From assembly GCF_040639655.1 (NCBI RefSeq), contig NZ_JBFAAI010000011.1, positions 124,001 through 188,000 on the forward strand: a stretch of DNA of 64,000 nt. Reading direction: 5' to 3'. The notes below the pieces were generated by a model. That model searched no databases. It saw nothing but the letters and a program-made list of their open reading frames with translations, and had not been told where the DNA came from. Positions 15,828 through 23,563 of this stretch are shown in pieces; the stretch's first letter is position 1, and the number at the start of each line of letters is the position of its first letter. The position numbers were made by a program, and so were the translations under genes. Origin of the DNA: Actinoplanes sp040639655. GTDB taxonomy: Bacteria; Actinomycetota; Actinomycetes; Mycobacteriales; Micromonosporaceae.

Positions 15828-18167
15828 TCATGAGATCGACAACGATCGTTGGCTGCCGCCGAGCGCGGCCAGTACCGTGTCGAGGACCTTCACTGCGTCC
15901 TCCTTGTTCAGTGGATTGTTTCCGTTCCCGCACTTGGGTGACTGCACGCAGGACGGGCAGCCGGCATCGCATCCGCAGGACGCGATGGCCTCGCGGGTGG
16001 CCCGCAGCCACTCCGGGGCGGTGCCGTAGGCGCGCTCGGCGAACCCGGCGCCACCGGGATGCCCGTCGTAGACGAAGACGGTCGGCGCCTCGGTGTCGGC
16101 GTGGTTGGCCGTGGACAGCCCGCCGATGTCCCAGCGGTCGCAGGTGGCGATCAGTGGCAGCAGGCCGATCCCGGCGTGCTCGGCAGCGTGCAGTGCGCCC
16201 GGGAACTCGCTCGCCTCCACCCCGGCGGCGGTCAGCGCCTTCGGCGACACGGTGAACCAGACGGCGACGGTACGGAGTTCGCGTACCGGCAGGTCGAGGG
16301 GCCGGGTGTCGATGACCTCGCCGCTGCCGATGCGCCGCCGCTGGTAGGAGACGACCTGGTTGGTGACGTCGACCTCGCCGAGGAACAGCCCGACCGGTCC
16401 GGCGTCCACATAGGACCGGACGTTCACCACCGACAGGTTGGTGACGTCCCGCGCGTGGGTGGTCCAGTCCGGCTCCTCCTGGTGCACGAGCGCGATGGCG
16501 TCCTCGAGGTCGAGGTCGTCCACCAGATAGCTGACGCCCTGGTGCAGGTAGACCGCTCCGGGGTGCAGCATCGCGTGCGACGAGCCGTGGTCGACGGTTC
16601 CGAGCAGCCGTCCGGTGGCGGCCTCGACCACGGAGACCGGCGCTCCGCCGGTGCCGCGCAGGTCGACCTCGGGCCGTCCCCGATGAATCCAGTAGTAGCC
16701 GGACGGCCGCCGCCGCAGCACGCCCTCGGCGACGAGCTGTCTCGCGATCTCACCCGCCGGATCGCCGAAGAGTTCCAGGTCGGCGTCGGTCAGCGGAGCC
16801 TCGGAGGCGGCGGAGCACAGCTGTGGCCCGAGTACGTACGGGTTGCCCGGATCCAGCACGGTGGCCTCGACCGGCCGCCCGAACACCGCCTCCGGGTGGT
16901 GCACCAGGTAGGTGTCGAGCGGGTCGTCGCGGGCCACGAGCACGGCGAGTGCCTCGTCGCCGCCCCGCCCGGCCCGCCCGGCCTGCTGCCAGAGCGACGC
17001 CCGGGTGCCGGGGTAGCCGCAGATCAGGACGGCGTCGAGCCCGGTCAGGTCGACGCCGAGCTCGAGCGCGTTGGTCGACGCGAGTCCGAGCAGTTCGCCG
17101 GAGAGCAGCGCCCGTTCGATCGCCCGCCGGTCCTCCCGGAGGTAGCCGCCCCGGTAGGCCGCGACCCGGTCGCCGAGGCCGGGAACGGCTTCGTCGAGTG
17201 ACTGCCGTGCGGCGGAGGCGATGACCTCGGCTCCACGCCGGGAGCGTACGAACGCGATGGTCCGGGTGCCGGCGACCACGGCGTCGGTGAGCAGGTCGGC
17301 GGTTTCGCGCAGGGCTGACCGCCGGATCGGGGAGGCGTCCTCGGAGACCGGTTCCAGCAGCGGGGGTTCCCACAGGGCGAAGGTGATCGCACCCCGCGGC
17401 GAAGCATCCGAAGTGATCTCTGTCACGGGCAGGCCCGTCAGCCGGGATGCCGAGCCGGCCGGATCTCCCGAGGTGGCGGACGCCAGGACGAACGTGGGGG
17501 AGGCGCCGTACCGCGCGGTGGCCCGCCGCAGCCGCCGCAGCACGTGCGCCACGTGCGAGCCGAAGACGCCGCGATAGGTGTGGCACTCGTCGATCACCAC
17601 GTACCGCAGCCTGCGCAGGAAGACTCCCCAGCGGCCGTGCCCCGGCAGGATGCTGTGGTGCAGCATGTCGGGGTTGGTGAGCACGAAGCGGGAGTGCTGC
17701 CGGATCCATTCGCGCTCCTCGCGCGGGGTGTCACCGTCGTACGTGGCCGGCCGTACCCCGTCCAGCCCGAGCCGGACCAGATTGCGCAGCTGGTCGGCCG
17801 CGAGCGCCTTGGTGGGCGACAGGTAGAGCACGGTCGCTCGCGGGTCGGTGACGAGCGCGTCGAGCGCCGGCAGCTGGTACGCCAGTGACTTGCCCGAGGC
17901 GGTGCCGGTGGCCAGCACGACGTGCGTGCCCTCCCGGGCGAGGGTGGCCGCGGCCGCCTGGTGCTCCCACGGCGCGCTGATCCCCTGTGCGGCGAACGCG
18001 GCACGCACCACGGGGTCGGTCCATGCCGGCCACGGCGCCGTGCGACCCTCACGGGCGGGCACCCGCTCGATATGTGTGACCGGCGACACGGTCGCTCCGC
18101 CGCCGCGCGCCCGCAGCCGGTGCAGCAGCTCGGCAGGGCCGAAGGCGGTGGAGGTCACGCATTGCAC
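15828..18167 (-). CDS. DEAD/DEAH-box helicase with DUF1998 Zn domain (MrfA/YprA-like, Rv3649-like)
   Basis: 779 aa. Superfamily 2 helicase with motif I ATGTASGKSLAYQ (about residue 80), motif II VIDECHTYRG (about 190), SATSGDP, and motif VI region QQAGRAGRGGDEAL. The C-terminal DUF1998 domain carries a four-Cys cluster, CGCDAGCPSCVQSPKCG (residues ~725-745). The B. subtilis homologue MrfA repairs mitomycin C lesions; M. tuberculosis has Rv3649 in the same context. The start is GTG 18167, or GTG three codons later (18158), giving VTSTAFG; neither has a clear ribosome site. It is divergent from bldG, the same arrangement as in Streptomyces (SCO3550/SCO3549). Confidence 0.92.
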   Translation of the reverse strand: MQCVTSTAFGPAELLHRLRARGGGATVSPVTHIERVPAREGRTAPWPAWTDPVVRAAFAAQGISAPWEHQAAAATLAREGTHVVLATGTASGKSLAYQLPALDALVTDPRATVLYLSPTKALAADQLRNLVRLGLDGVRPATYDGDTPREEREWIRQHSRFVLTNPDMLHHSILPGHGRWGVFLRRLRYVVIDECHTYRGVFGSHVAHVLRRLRRATARYGASPTFVLASATSGDPAGSASRLTGLPVTEITSDASPRGAITFALWEPPLLEPVSEDASPIRRSALRETADLLTDAVVAGTRTIAFVRSRRGAEVIASAARQSLDEAVPGLGDRVAAYRGGYLREDRRAIERALLSGELLGLASTNALELGVDLTGLDAVLICGYPGTRASLWQQAGRAGRGGDEALAVLVARDDPLDTYLVHHPEAVFGRPVEATVLDPGNPYVLGPQLCSAASEAPLTDADLELFGDPAGEIARQLVAEGVLRRRPSGYYWIHRGRPEVDLRGTGGAPVSVVEAATGRLLGTVDHGSSHAMLHPGAVYLHQGVSYLVDDLDLEDAIALVHQEEPDWTTHARDVTNLSVVNVRSYVDAGPVGLFLGEVDVTNQVVSYQRRRIGSGEVIDTRPLDLPVRELRTVAVWFTVSPKALTAAGVEASEFPGALHAAEHAGIGLLPLIATCDRWDIGGLSTANHADTEAPTVFVYDGHPGGAGFAERAYGTAPEWLRATREAIASCGCDAGCPSCVQSPKCGNGNNPLNKEDAVKVLDTVLAALGGSQRSLSIS

Positions 18168-18279
18168 TGTGACACCGGTGTGCCCCGAACCTCAAACGGG
18201 TAGGACGGTGGGTGCCACGCGTCGCCCCCTTCCCGTCGGTGGTTAGATTTCGCGGGGGAGAGATCAGGGAGGAGGACCG

Positions 18280-18636
18280 ATGGAGCTGTCACTCACGACC
18301 CGGACCGTCGCCGGGCACACCGTGCTGGAGGTCGGCGGTGAGGTCGACGTTTACACCGCCCCCCGGCTGCGCGAGCGCCTCATCGAGCTGGTGGATGCGG
18401 GTGCGCGCGACGTGGTGGTCGATCTGGAGCGGGTCGACTTCCTCGACTCCACCGGGCTCGGTGTGCTGGTCGGCGCCCTGAAGCGGCTGCGGACGGCACA
18501 CGGCACCTTCGGGCTGGTCTGCTCCAAAGAGCCACTTCTCAAGATCTTCCGGATCACCGCGCTGGATCAGGTCTTCCCGATCTTCCCGACGGTCGATGCG
18601 GCGACGGAACGCGACGGCAGCGGTTCCGCTTCGTGA
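18280..18636 (+). CDS. bldG: BldG-type anti-sigma factor antagonist
   Basis: 118 aa STAS protein with GGGAGGAGG as ribosome site. Sequence features match Streptomyces BldG closely: GGEVDVYTAPRLRE, VDFLDSTGLGVLVG with the phospho-acceptor Ser57, and LKIFRIT near the C-terminus. In Streptomyces BldG, phosphorylated on Ser57, controls morphological and stress sigma factors by binding anti-sigma proteins. The downstream gene encodes the paired anti-sigma factor and the upstream divergent gene the helicase, as in S. coelicolor. It is coupled to the next gene (overlapping GTGATG). Confidence 0.92.
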   Translation: MELSLTTRTVAGHTVLEVGGEVDVYTAPRLRERLIELVDAGARDVVVDLERVDFLDSTGLGVLVGALKRLRTAHGTFGLVCSKEPLLKIFRITALDQVFPIFPTVDAATERDGSGSAS

Positions 18637-19073
18637 TGGCTACCGTCCGACTCTCCTTCTCACCGGCCCCGGTGCACGTGCGCACCGCCCGGCTCGTCGG
18701 CGTCGCCGTCGCGCGGCGTGCCGGGGTCGCGGAGGAGTTGCTCGACGAGGTCCGGCTCGCGATCGGTGAGGCGTGCACCCGGGCGGTGACCCTGCACCGG
18801 CAGTACGGCCTCACCGACCTCGTCACGGTCGAGATGTCCGACTCGGACTCGTACATGGTCCGGGTCATCGACCATGCCCCGATCGAGGCGAGCGTGGGTC
18901 TGACGAAACTGCCTCCGGACGAGCTGGCCGCCGAGTCGCTGACCGACGACGCGCTCACCACCGGCGTGGGCTTCGCGCTGCTCGCCGGTTTCGTCGACGA
19001 CCTCCAGGTGCGGCCGGTGGATGACGGCCCGGGCACCGAGGTCCGGATGGTCTGGCCGGTCACCCGCCGCTGA
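18633..19073 (+). CDS. anti-sigma factor, HATPase_c type (SCO3548-like)
   Basis: 146 aa from GTG 18633, or 145 aa from the overlapping ATG 18636; both are coupled to the bldG stop. Contains an RsbW/SpoIIAB-type kinase fold: DEVRLAIGEACTRAV is the N-box helix, MVRVIDHAPIE the next strand, and GVGFALLAGFVDD the glycine-rich lid. The N-box Asn that coordinates Mg in active kinases is Arg here (residue 49 from ATG), so kinase activity may be weak or absent while BldG and sigma binding could remain. It is predicted to be the switch partner of BldG. Confidence 0.87.
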   Translation: MMATVRLSFSPAPVHVRTARLVGVAVARRAGVAEELLDEVRLAIGEACTRAVTLHRQYGLTDLVTVEMSDSDSYMVRVIDHAPIEASVGLTKLPPDELAAESLTDDALTTGVGFALLAGFVDDLQVRPVDDGPGTEVRMVWPVTRR

Positions 19074-19419
19074 CGCGGCAATCTCAAAAAGATCAACCGA
19101 CGGGTGTACGGTCATCCGCCGCGCCCACTTAGTGGCGATATTTCCTGAAATAGTGGACTCACCGAGGCCAGAATCCAGACACTCGCGGCTACCCGTCTGC
19201 CCGAGATCGACTCCGGATTAACACAGCGGTGATCATCACCGCGACACGGCTGGTGCTAGATGTGACGACCGACACGTAAGCCCTATACAGTACGCGAGCT
19301 GTCAGCTACTGCTGGTCCCGCGTCCGCGGGTCCGGCCGGTCGTTCCCCGTCTCCCCGGGGAATGCGTCCGGGGGCTTCGTCCGCCGTCCGGGCGCCATCG
19401 GTGCACAGGAGGACTTTGG
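19074..19419 (+). promoter_or_regulatory. hppA upstream region with promoter and structured leader
   Basis: 346 bp without a gene. The left half is less GC-rich and holds no terminator that I can recognise. A promoter is proposed at 19262-19289 (GTGACG, 16 nt, TATACA). The ~125-nt leader downstream can form stems, for example TTCCCCG (19343-19349) with CGGGGAA (19356-19362) and CCCGCG/CGCGGG near 19317-19330. An AGGAGG site lies 8 nt before the hppA ATG. Confidence 0.5.
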
Positions 19420-21831
19420 ATGGCCGGGACCTCGATAGACCTCGCCGCCGAGGGCGGCGGAGCGTCCCTCAGCGGGTCGAACATCACATTCGTCGTCGTC
19501 GCGTTGGTCTTCGCCCTGGTGGCGCTGGGCTTCGCGGCGGCGTTCGTGCAATCGGTGCTGCGTAACGCACGCGGCACACCGAAGATGCAGGAGATCGCGG
19601 GCGCCGTGCAGGAGGGCGCCTCGGCGTACCTGTTCCGCCAGTTCAAGACTCTCGCAATCTTCGTCGTCATCGCGGTCGTCCTGCTGTATCTCCTGCCGGT
19701 GCACGAGACCGACAACGAGACCCTGGTCAAGATCGGTCGCTCGCTGTTCTTCATCGTGGGCGCGGTGTTCAGCGCGTTCATCGGCGGTGCCGGCATGGCG
19801 CTCGCCACCCGGGCGAACCTGAGGGTCGCGGCGGCCGCCGGCGAGGAGGGCGGCCGGGAGAAGGCGATGGGCATCGCCTTCCGTACCGGTGGCGTGGTCG
19901 GCTTCCTCACCGTCGGCCTCGGCCTGTTCGGTGGCGCGCTGGTCGTGCTGATCTTCCGCGGTGACGCTCCGACGGTCCTGGAGGGCTTCGGCTTCGGCGC
20001 CGCCCTGCTGGCCATGTTCATGCGGGTCGGCGGCGGCATCTTCACCAAGGCCGCGGACGTCGGCGCGGACCTGGTCGGCAAGGTCGAGCAGGGCATCCCG
20101 GAGGACGACCCGCGCAACGCGGCGACCATCGCCGACAACGTGGGCGACAACGTCGGTGACTGTGCCGGTATGGCCGCCGACCTGTTCGAGTCGTACGCGG
20201 TGACCCTGGTCGCGGCGCTGATCCTGGGCTCGGCCGCGTTTGGCCAGGACGGTCTGATCTTCCCGCTGATCGTCTCCACGATCGGTGTACTGATCGCGAT
20301 CATCGGGGTCTTCATCACCCGGCTGCGGGCCAGTGACCGCAACGGCCTCACCGCTATCAACCGGGCCTTCTACATCTCGGCGGCGATCTCCGCGATCGCG
20401 GTGGCCGTGGTGAGCTTCCTCTACCTGCCGAACAGCTTCGCCGGGTTCGGCGACGCGGGCATCGCCGAGGACATCCTGAACAGCGGCCAGAACCCGCAGT
20501 GGGTCGCCGTCGGCGCGGTCGTGATCGGTATCGTGCTGGCCGCCGCCATCCAGGCGCTGACCGGCTACTTCACCGAGACCAACCGGCGCCCGGTGCAGGA
20601 CATCGGCAAGTCGTCGCAGACCGGTGCGGCCACCGTCATCCTGGCCGGCATCAGCGTCGGCCTGGAGTCGGCGGTCTACTCGGCGATCCTGCTCGGGGCG
20701 GGCGTCTTCGGCGCCTTCCTGCTCGGCGGCTCGTCGCTGACCCTGTCGCTGTTCGCGGTAGCGCTGGCCGGAACCGGCCTGCTCACCACGGTCGGCGTCA
20801 TCGTGGCGATGGACACCTTCGGCCCGATCTCGGACAACGCGCAGGGCATCGCCGAGATGTCCGGTGACGTCGACGAGCGCGGCGCGCAGATCCTGACCGA
20901 GCTGGACGCGGTCGGCAACACCACGAAGGCGATCACCAAGGGCATCGCGATCGCGACCGCGGTCCTGGCGGCCACGGCGCTGTTCGGGTCGTACACGAAC
21001 AGTCTCGCCAGCGCGCTGACCGAGGCCGGCGTGACGAACGTCGGCAACGAGATCCTGCAGCAGCTGAACATCTCCAACCCGCGCAGCCTGGTCGGCCTGC
21101 TGATCGGCGCGGCCGTGGTGTTCCTCTTCTCCGGCCTGGCGATCAACGCGGTCTCCCGGTCGGCCGGCGCGGTCGTGATGGAGGTCCGCCGCCAGTTCCG
21201 GGAGTTCCCGGGGATCATGGACGGCACGCAGCGTCCGGAGTACGGCCGGGTCGTCGACATCTGCACCCGGGACGCGCAGCGTGAGCTGCTCACCCCCGGT
21301 CTGCTGGCAATCATGGCGCCGATCGCGGTGGGCTTCGGCCTGGGCCCGGGCGCGCTCGCGGCCTACCTGGCCGGTGCGATCGGCACCGGCACGCTGATGG
21401 CGGTCTTCCTGTCCAACTCCGGCGGCGCGTGGGACAACGCGAAGAAGCTGGTGGAGGACGGGTCGTACGGCGGCAAGGGCTCCGAGGCGCATGCCGCCAC
21501 GGTCATCGGCGACACCGTCGGTGACCCGTTCAAGGACACCGCCGGCCCGGCGATCAACCCGCTGCTCAAGGTGATGAACCTGGTCTCACTGCTGATCGCT
21601 CCGGCCGTGGTGACCTGGAGCTACGGCAGTGACGCGAACCCGGCTCTGCGGATCGGCGTCGCGGTCCTCGCGGTGCTGATCGTGACCGCCGCGGTGGTCT
21701 GGAGCAAGCGCAAGCCGATCTCGATGGGTGACGACAGCTCCACGGCGGCCGCCGCCGGTGCCGCCGACACCGGCCGGGCGGTGCAGGACGCCCGTACGTC
21801 CGAGACGAGCCGGATCAAGGACAACGTCTGA
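19420..21831 (+). CDS. hppA: membrane H+-translocating pyrophosphatase, K+-independent
   Basis: 803 aa, about 16 TM helices. Hydrolyses pyrophosphate and pumps protons across the membrane. Catalytic loops are visible: DVGADLVGKVEQGIPEDDPR, then NVGDNVGDCAGMAADLFESY, and a C-terminal loop with KKLVEDG and GDTVGDPFKDTAGPAINPL. GNTTKAITKG has Lys where K+-dependent enzymes have Ala (GNTTAA), so this is the K+-independent class. ATG 19420 has AGGAGG upstream. It is monocistronic with a long leader and a 14-bp stem terminator after it. Ends with an unusual ~35-residue polar tail (DDSSTAAAAGAADTGRAVQD). Confidence 0.97.
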   Translation: MAGTSIDLAAEGGGASLSGSNITFVVVALVFALVALGFAAAFVQSVLRNARGTPKMQEIAGAVQEGASAYLFRQFKTLAIFVVIAVVLLYLLPVHETDNETLVKIGRSLFFIVGAVFSAFIGGAGMALATRANLRVAAAAGEEGGREKAMGIAFRTGGVVGFLTVGLGLFGGALVVLIFRGDAPTVLEGFGFGAALLAMFMRVGGGIFTKAADVGADLVGKVEQGIPEDDPRNAATIADNVGDNVGDCAGMAADLFESYAVTLVAALILGSAAFGQDGLIFPLIVSTIGVLIAIIGVFITRLRASDRNGLTAINRAFYISAAISAIAVAVVSFLYLPNSFAGFGDAGIAEDILNSGQNPQWVAVGAVVIGIVLAAAIQALTGYFTETNRRPVQDIGKSSQTGAATVILAGISVGLESAVYSAILLGAGVFGAFLLGGSSLTLSLFAVALAGTGLLTTVGVIVAMDTFGPISDNAQGIAEMSGDVDERGAQILTELDAVGNTTKAITKGIAIATAVLAATALFGSYTNSLASALTEAGVTNVGNEILQQLNISNPRSLVGLLIGAAVVFLFSGLAINAVSRSAGAVVMEVRRQFREFPGIMDGTQRPEYGRVVDICTRDAQRELLTPGLLAIMAPIAVGFGLGPGALAAYLAGAIGTGTLMAVFLSNSGGAWDNAKKLVEDGSYGGKGSEAHAATVIGDTVGDPFKDTAGPAINPLLKVMNLVSLLIAPAVVTWSYGSDANPALRIGVAVLAVLIVTAAVVWSKRKPISMGDDSSTAAAAGAADTGRAVQDARTSETSRIKDNV

Positions 21832-21850
21832 TTTTCCCGTCCGAGCAGCA

Positions 21851-21882
21851 CGAAAGGCACCCGGTTCGCCGGGTGCCTTTCG
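21851..21882 (+). terminator. terminator after hppA
   Basis: 14-bp perfect stem (21851-21864 with 21869-21882), TTCG tetraloop, 20 nt past the hppA stop. The right arm contains TTT; there is no long T-run after it. Confidence 0.8.
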
Positions 21883-21948
21883 CTTGGGGCGGCAGCAAGA
21901 CTCGATCGAGGCGTGTGGACTGTCCGCCGGTAGTCGTACCCTGCTTCC

Positions 21949-22479
21949 ATGCGCGCGGTCCGACCGATCTCCCTGACTCTCGTCCTGGTGCTCGCCGCAC
22001 CGCTGACCGCCTGCTCCAGCAAGCCCGGCGCGCAGGCCTGGGCGGCGGTGGTCTGCACCACGCTCAGTCCCTGGCGCAGCGAGATCGACACGCTGACCAG
22101 CCGCACCCAGCAGCAGATGACCGCGGAGACCACACCCTTCCAAGCGAAGGAGAACCTGGCGAGGCTCTTCGACGGCGCCGCGACGGCGAGCGAGACGGCA
22201 CGGGCCGGGGTGGAGAAGGCAGGTGTCCCCGACGTGACGAACGGGGAGGCCATCGCCGACGGCTTCCTCAGTTCACTCGCCGGCATCCGGGACGCGTACG
22301 GCCATGCGCGCAACGGCATCCAGGCGCTCGCCACGAATCCGCCGACCAACTTCTACACCGAGGTCGGCAAGGTCGTGGAGCAGCTGTCCGTGGAATACCG
22401 GCGCAGCGACCTGGACACCACGAACCTGGAGTCGGTGGAGCTGAGACAGGCCTTCGACTCCCTACCCGAATGCCAGTGA
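21949..22479 (+). CDS. lipoprotein, function unknown
   Basis: 176 aa. Signal peptide MRAVRPISLTLVLVLAAPLT with lipobox LTAC (Cys about residue 22), so a lipid-anchored extracytoplasmic protein. The mature part is predicted mostly helical, contains a second Cys (VVCTTLSPW) and a third near the C-terminus (LPECQ), and shows no enzyme motif. TACCCT lies exactly 6 nt before the ATG and no ribosome site is seen, so leaderless expression is likely. It is followed after 4 nt by the acidic-protein gene, so the two are probably co-transcribed. I do not recognise the family. Confidence 0.78.
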   Translation: MRAVRPISLTLVLVLAAPLTACSSKPGAQAWAAVVCTTLSPWRSEIDTLTSRTQQQMTAETTPFQAKENLARLFDGAATASETARAGVEKAGVPDVTNGEAIADGFLSSLAGIRDAYGHARNGIQALATNPPTNFYTEVGKVVEQLSVEYRRSDLDTTNLESVELRQAFDSLPECQ

Positions 22480-22483
22480 CCCG

Positions 22484-23371
22484 ATGAGCGAGACCGGCTG
22501 GCCGCTGATCCCGCGCGAGGTGCTGCCTCCGCCGGTCCCGGTGGCGAAGAGGGCGGTTCCGCGGAGCGCACCCGCGAGCGCGGCCGGCCGCCAGCTGTCG
22601 ATGTTCGGCGCGGAGACGACCGAGCCCTCACCCGCCGACCTCGCCGGTCTGCTGGCCGGTCCCGGCCGTCTGGGCCGGATGGGCGGCACGGCCCGCGTGA
22701 CGGTCCGGGTGGATGCGGCCTGGCGGGTGCACGTCCTGGTCAGCGAGCTGGTCACCCGCGGCCTCACGGCCTCGTGGGAGCCGATCGAGACCCACGATGT
22801 CGTACGGGTGAACGAGCCGGCCGACGCTGATGAGGCGATCGTCACGCCGGAACACCCGTCGACGGACGACGTGCCGGGCCCCACGGAGCCACCCGGCGGC
22901 CCCGAGGACGACGCCCCGTCCGACGGTGACGCAGCCGACAGTGACCCGGCCGACAGTGGCCCGTCCGACAGTGAGCCGGACGCGACTGCCGGGGATGAGG
23001 ATCACACCCCGGAGCCACCCCGCCAGTTCTTCGAGGTGCGTACCGCGTACTCCCGGAGGTTGAACGGTCTTGCCCGGGCCTGGCCGGAGGCATCCGCACA
23101 GCTCTTCCTCTCCGGCCCGCGGCTGCGGCTCTGGGTGGCCGCCGCGGGCGCCCCGCGGCCCGGCGGCTGGATGCTCGGACTGGACCCCGGGAAGGACCGG
23201 CACGCGGTGGAAGCCGCACTGGTCCGGGCCGGTCTGGCGGGCCGGGTGTCGGATGACGGACGGCGATACCTGATCTCCGGCGCCAAGCGGCTGCGCCGGC
23301 TCGCTGAACTGGTCGGAGAACGTCCGGCCGCGGCACCGGAGGAATTCTGGCCCGGCGGCATGGTCGCGTGA
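22484..23371 (+). CDS. conserved actinobacterial protein with acidic linker, function unknown
   Basis: 295 aa in two globular parts. The N-terminal part (about residues 1-115: RQLSMFGAETTEPSPADLAG, GGTARVTVRVDAAWRV, LVSELVTRGLTASWEP) and the C-terminal part (about 180-295: YSRRLNGLARAWPEASAQLF ... LRRLAELVGERP) are joined by an Asp/Ser/Pro-rich linker. The linker is encoded by an imperfect tandem repeat around 22919-22980 (repeated GACAGTG). The placement directly upstream of topA and the AWRVHVLVSEL / GWMLGLDPGKD segments resemble an uncharacterised actinobacterial family. No catalytic motif seen. It starts 4 nt after the lipoprotein stop. Confidence 0.7.
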   Translation: MSETGWPLIPREVLPPPVPVAKRAVPRSAPASAAGRQLSMFGAETTEPSPADLAGLLAGPGRLGRMGGTARVTVRVDAAWRVHVLVSELVTRGLTASWEPIETHDVVRVNEPADADEAIVTPEHPSTDDVPGPTEPPGGPEDDAPSDGDAADSDPADSGPSDSEPDATAGDEDHTPEPPRQFFEVRTAYSRRLNGLARAWPEASAQLFLSGPRLRLWVAAAGAPRPGGWMLGLDPGKDRHAVEAALVRAGLAGRVSDDGRRYLISGAKRLRRLAELVGERPAAAPEEFWPGGMVA

Positions 23372-23563
23372 TCTTCCTGGATTGTGTCCGACATTACAGT
23401 CACTTCCCGGTGTACGGTGTCGCGGTCAGACGCATGCGGTGGCCGGACCGTTACCATCCGACTGCGGGGTGACCCGGGAATGTGGGCTTGTCCGGCGCGT
23501 TACGTTGAACGTCTGTGCTCCGCCGGACGGGGCAGGGAGCATTGAAGGTCAATAAGGAGTGCC

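Noticed and set aside
19306..21492. 728-codon minus-strand frame within hppA
   Set aside because: Antisense of hppA; Asp/Arg/Gly-rich, no family match.
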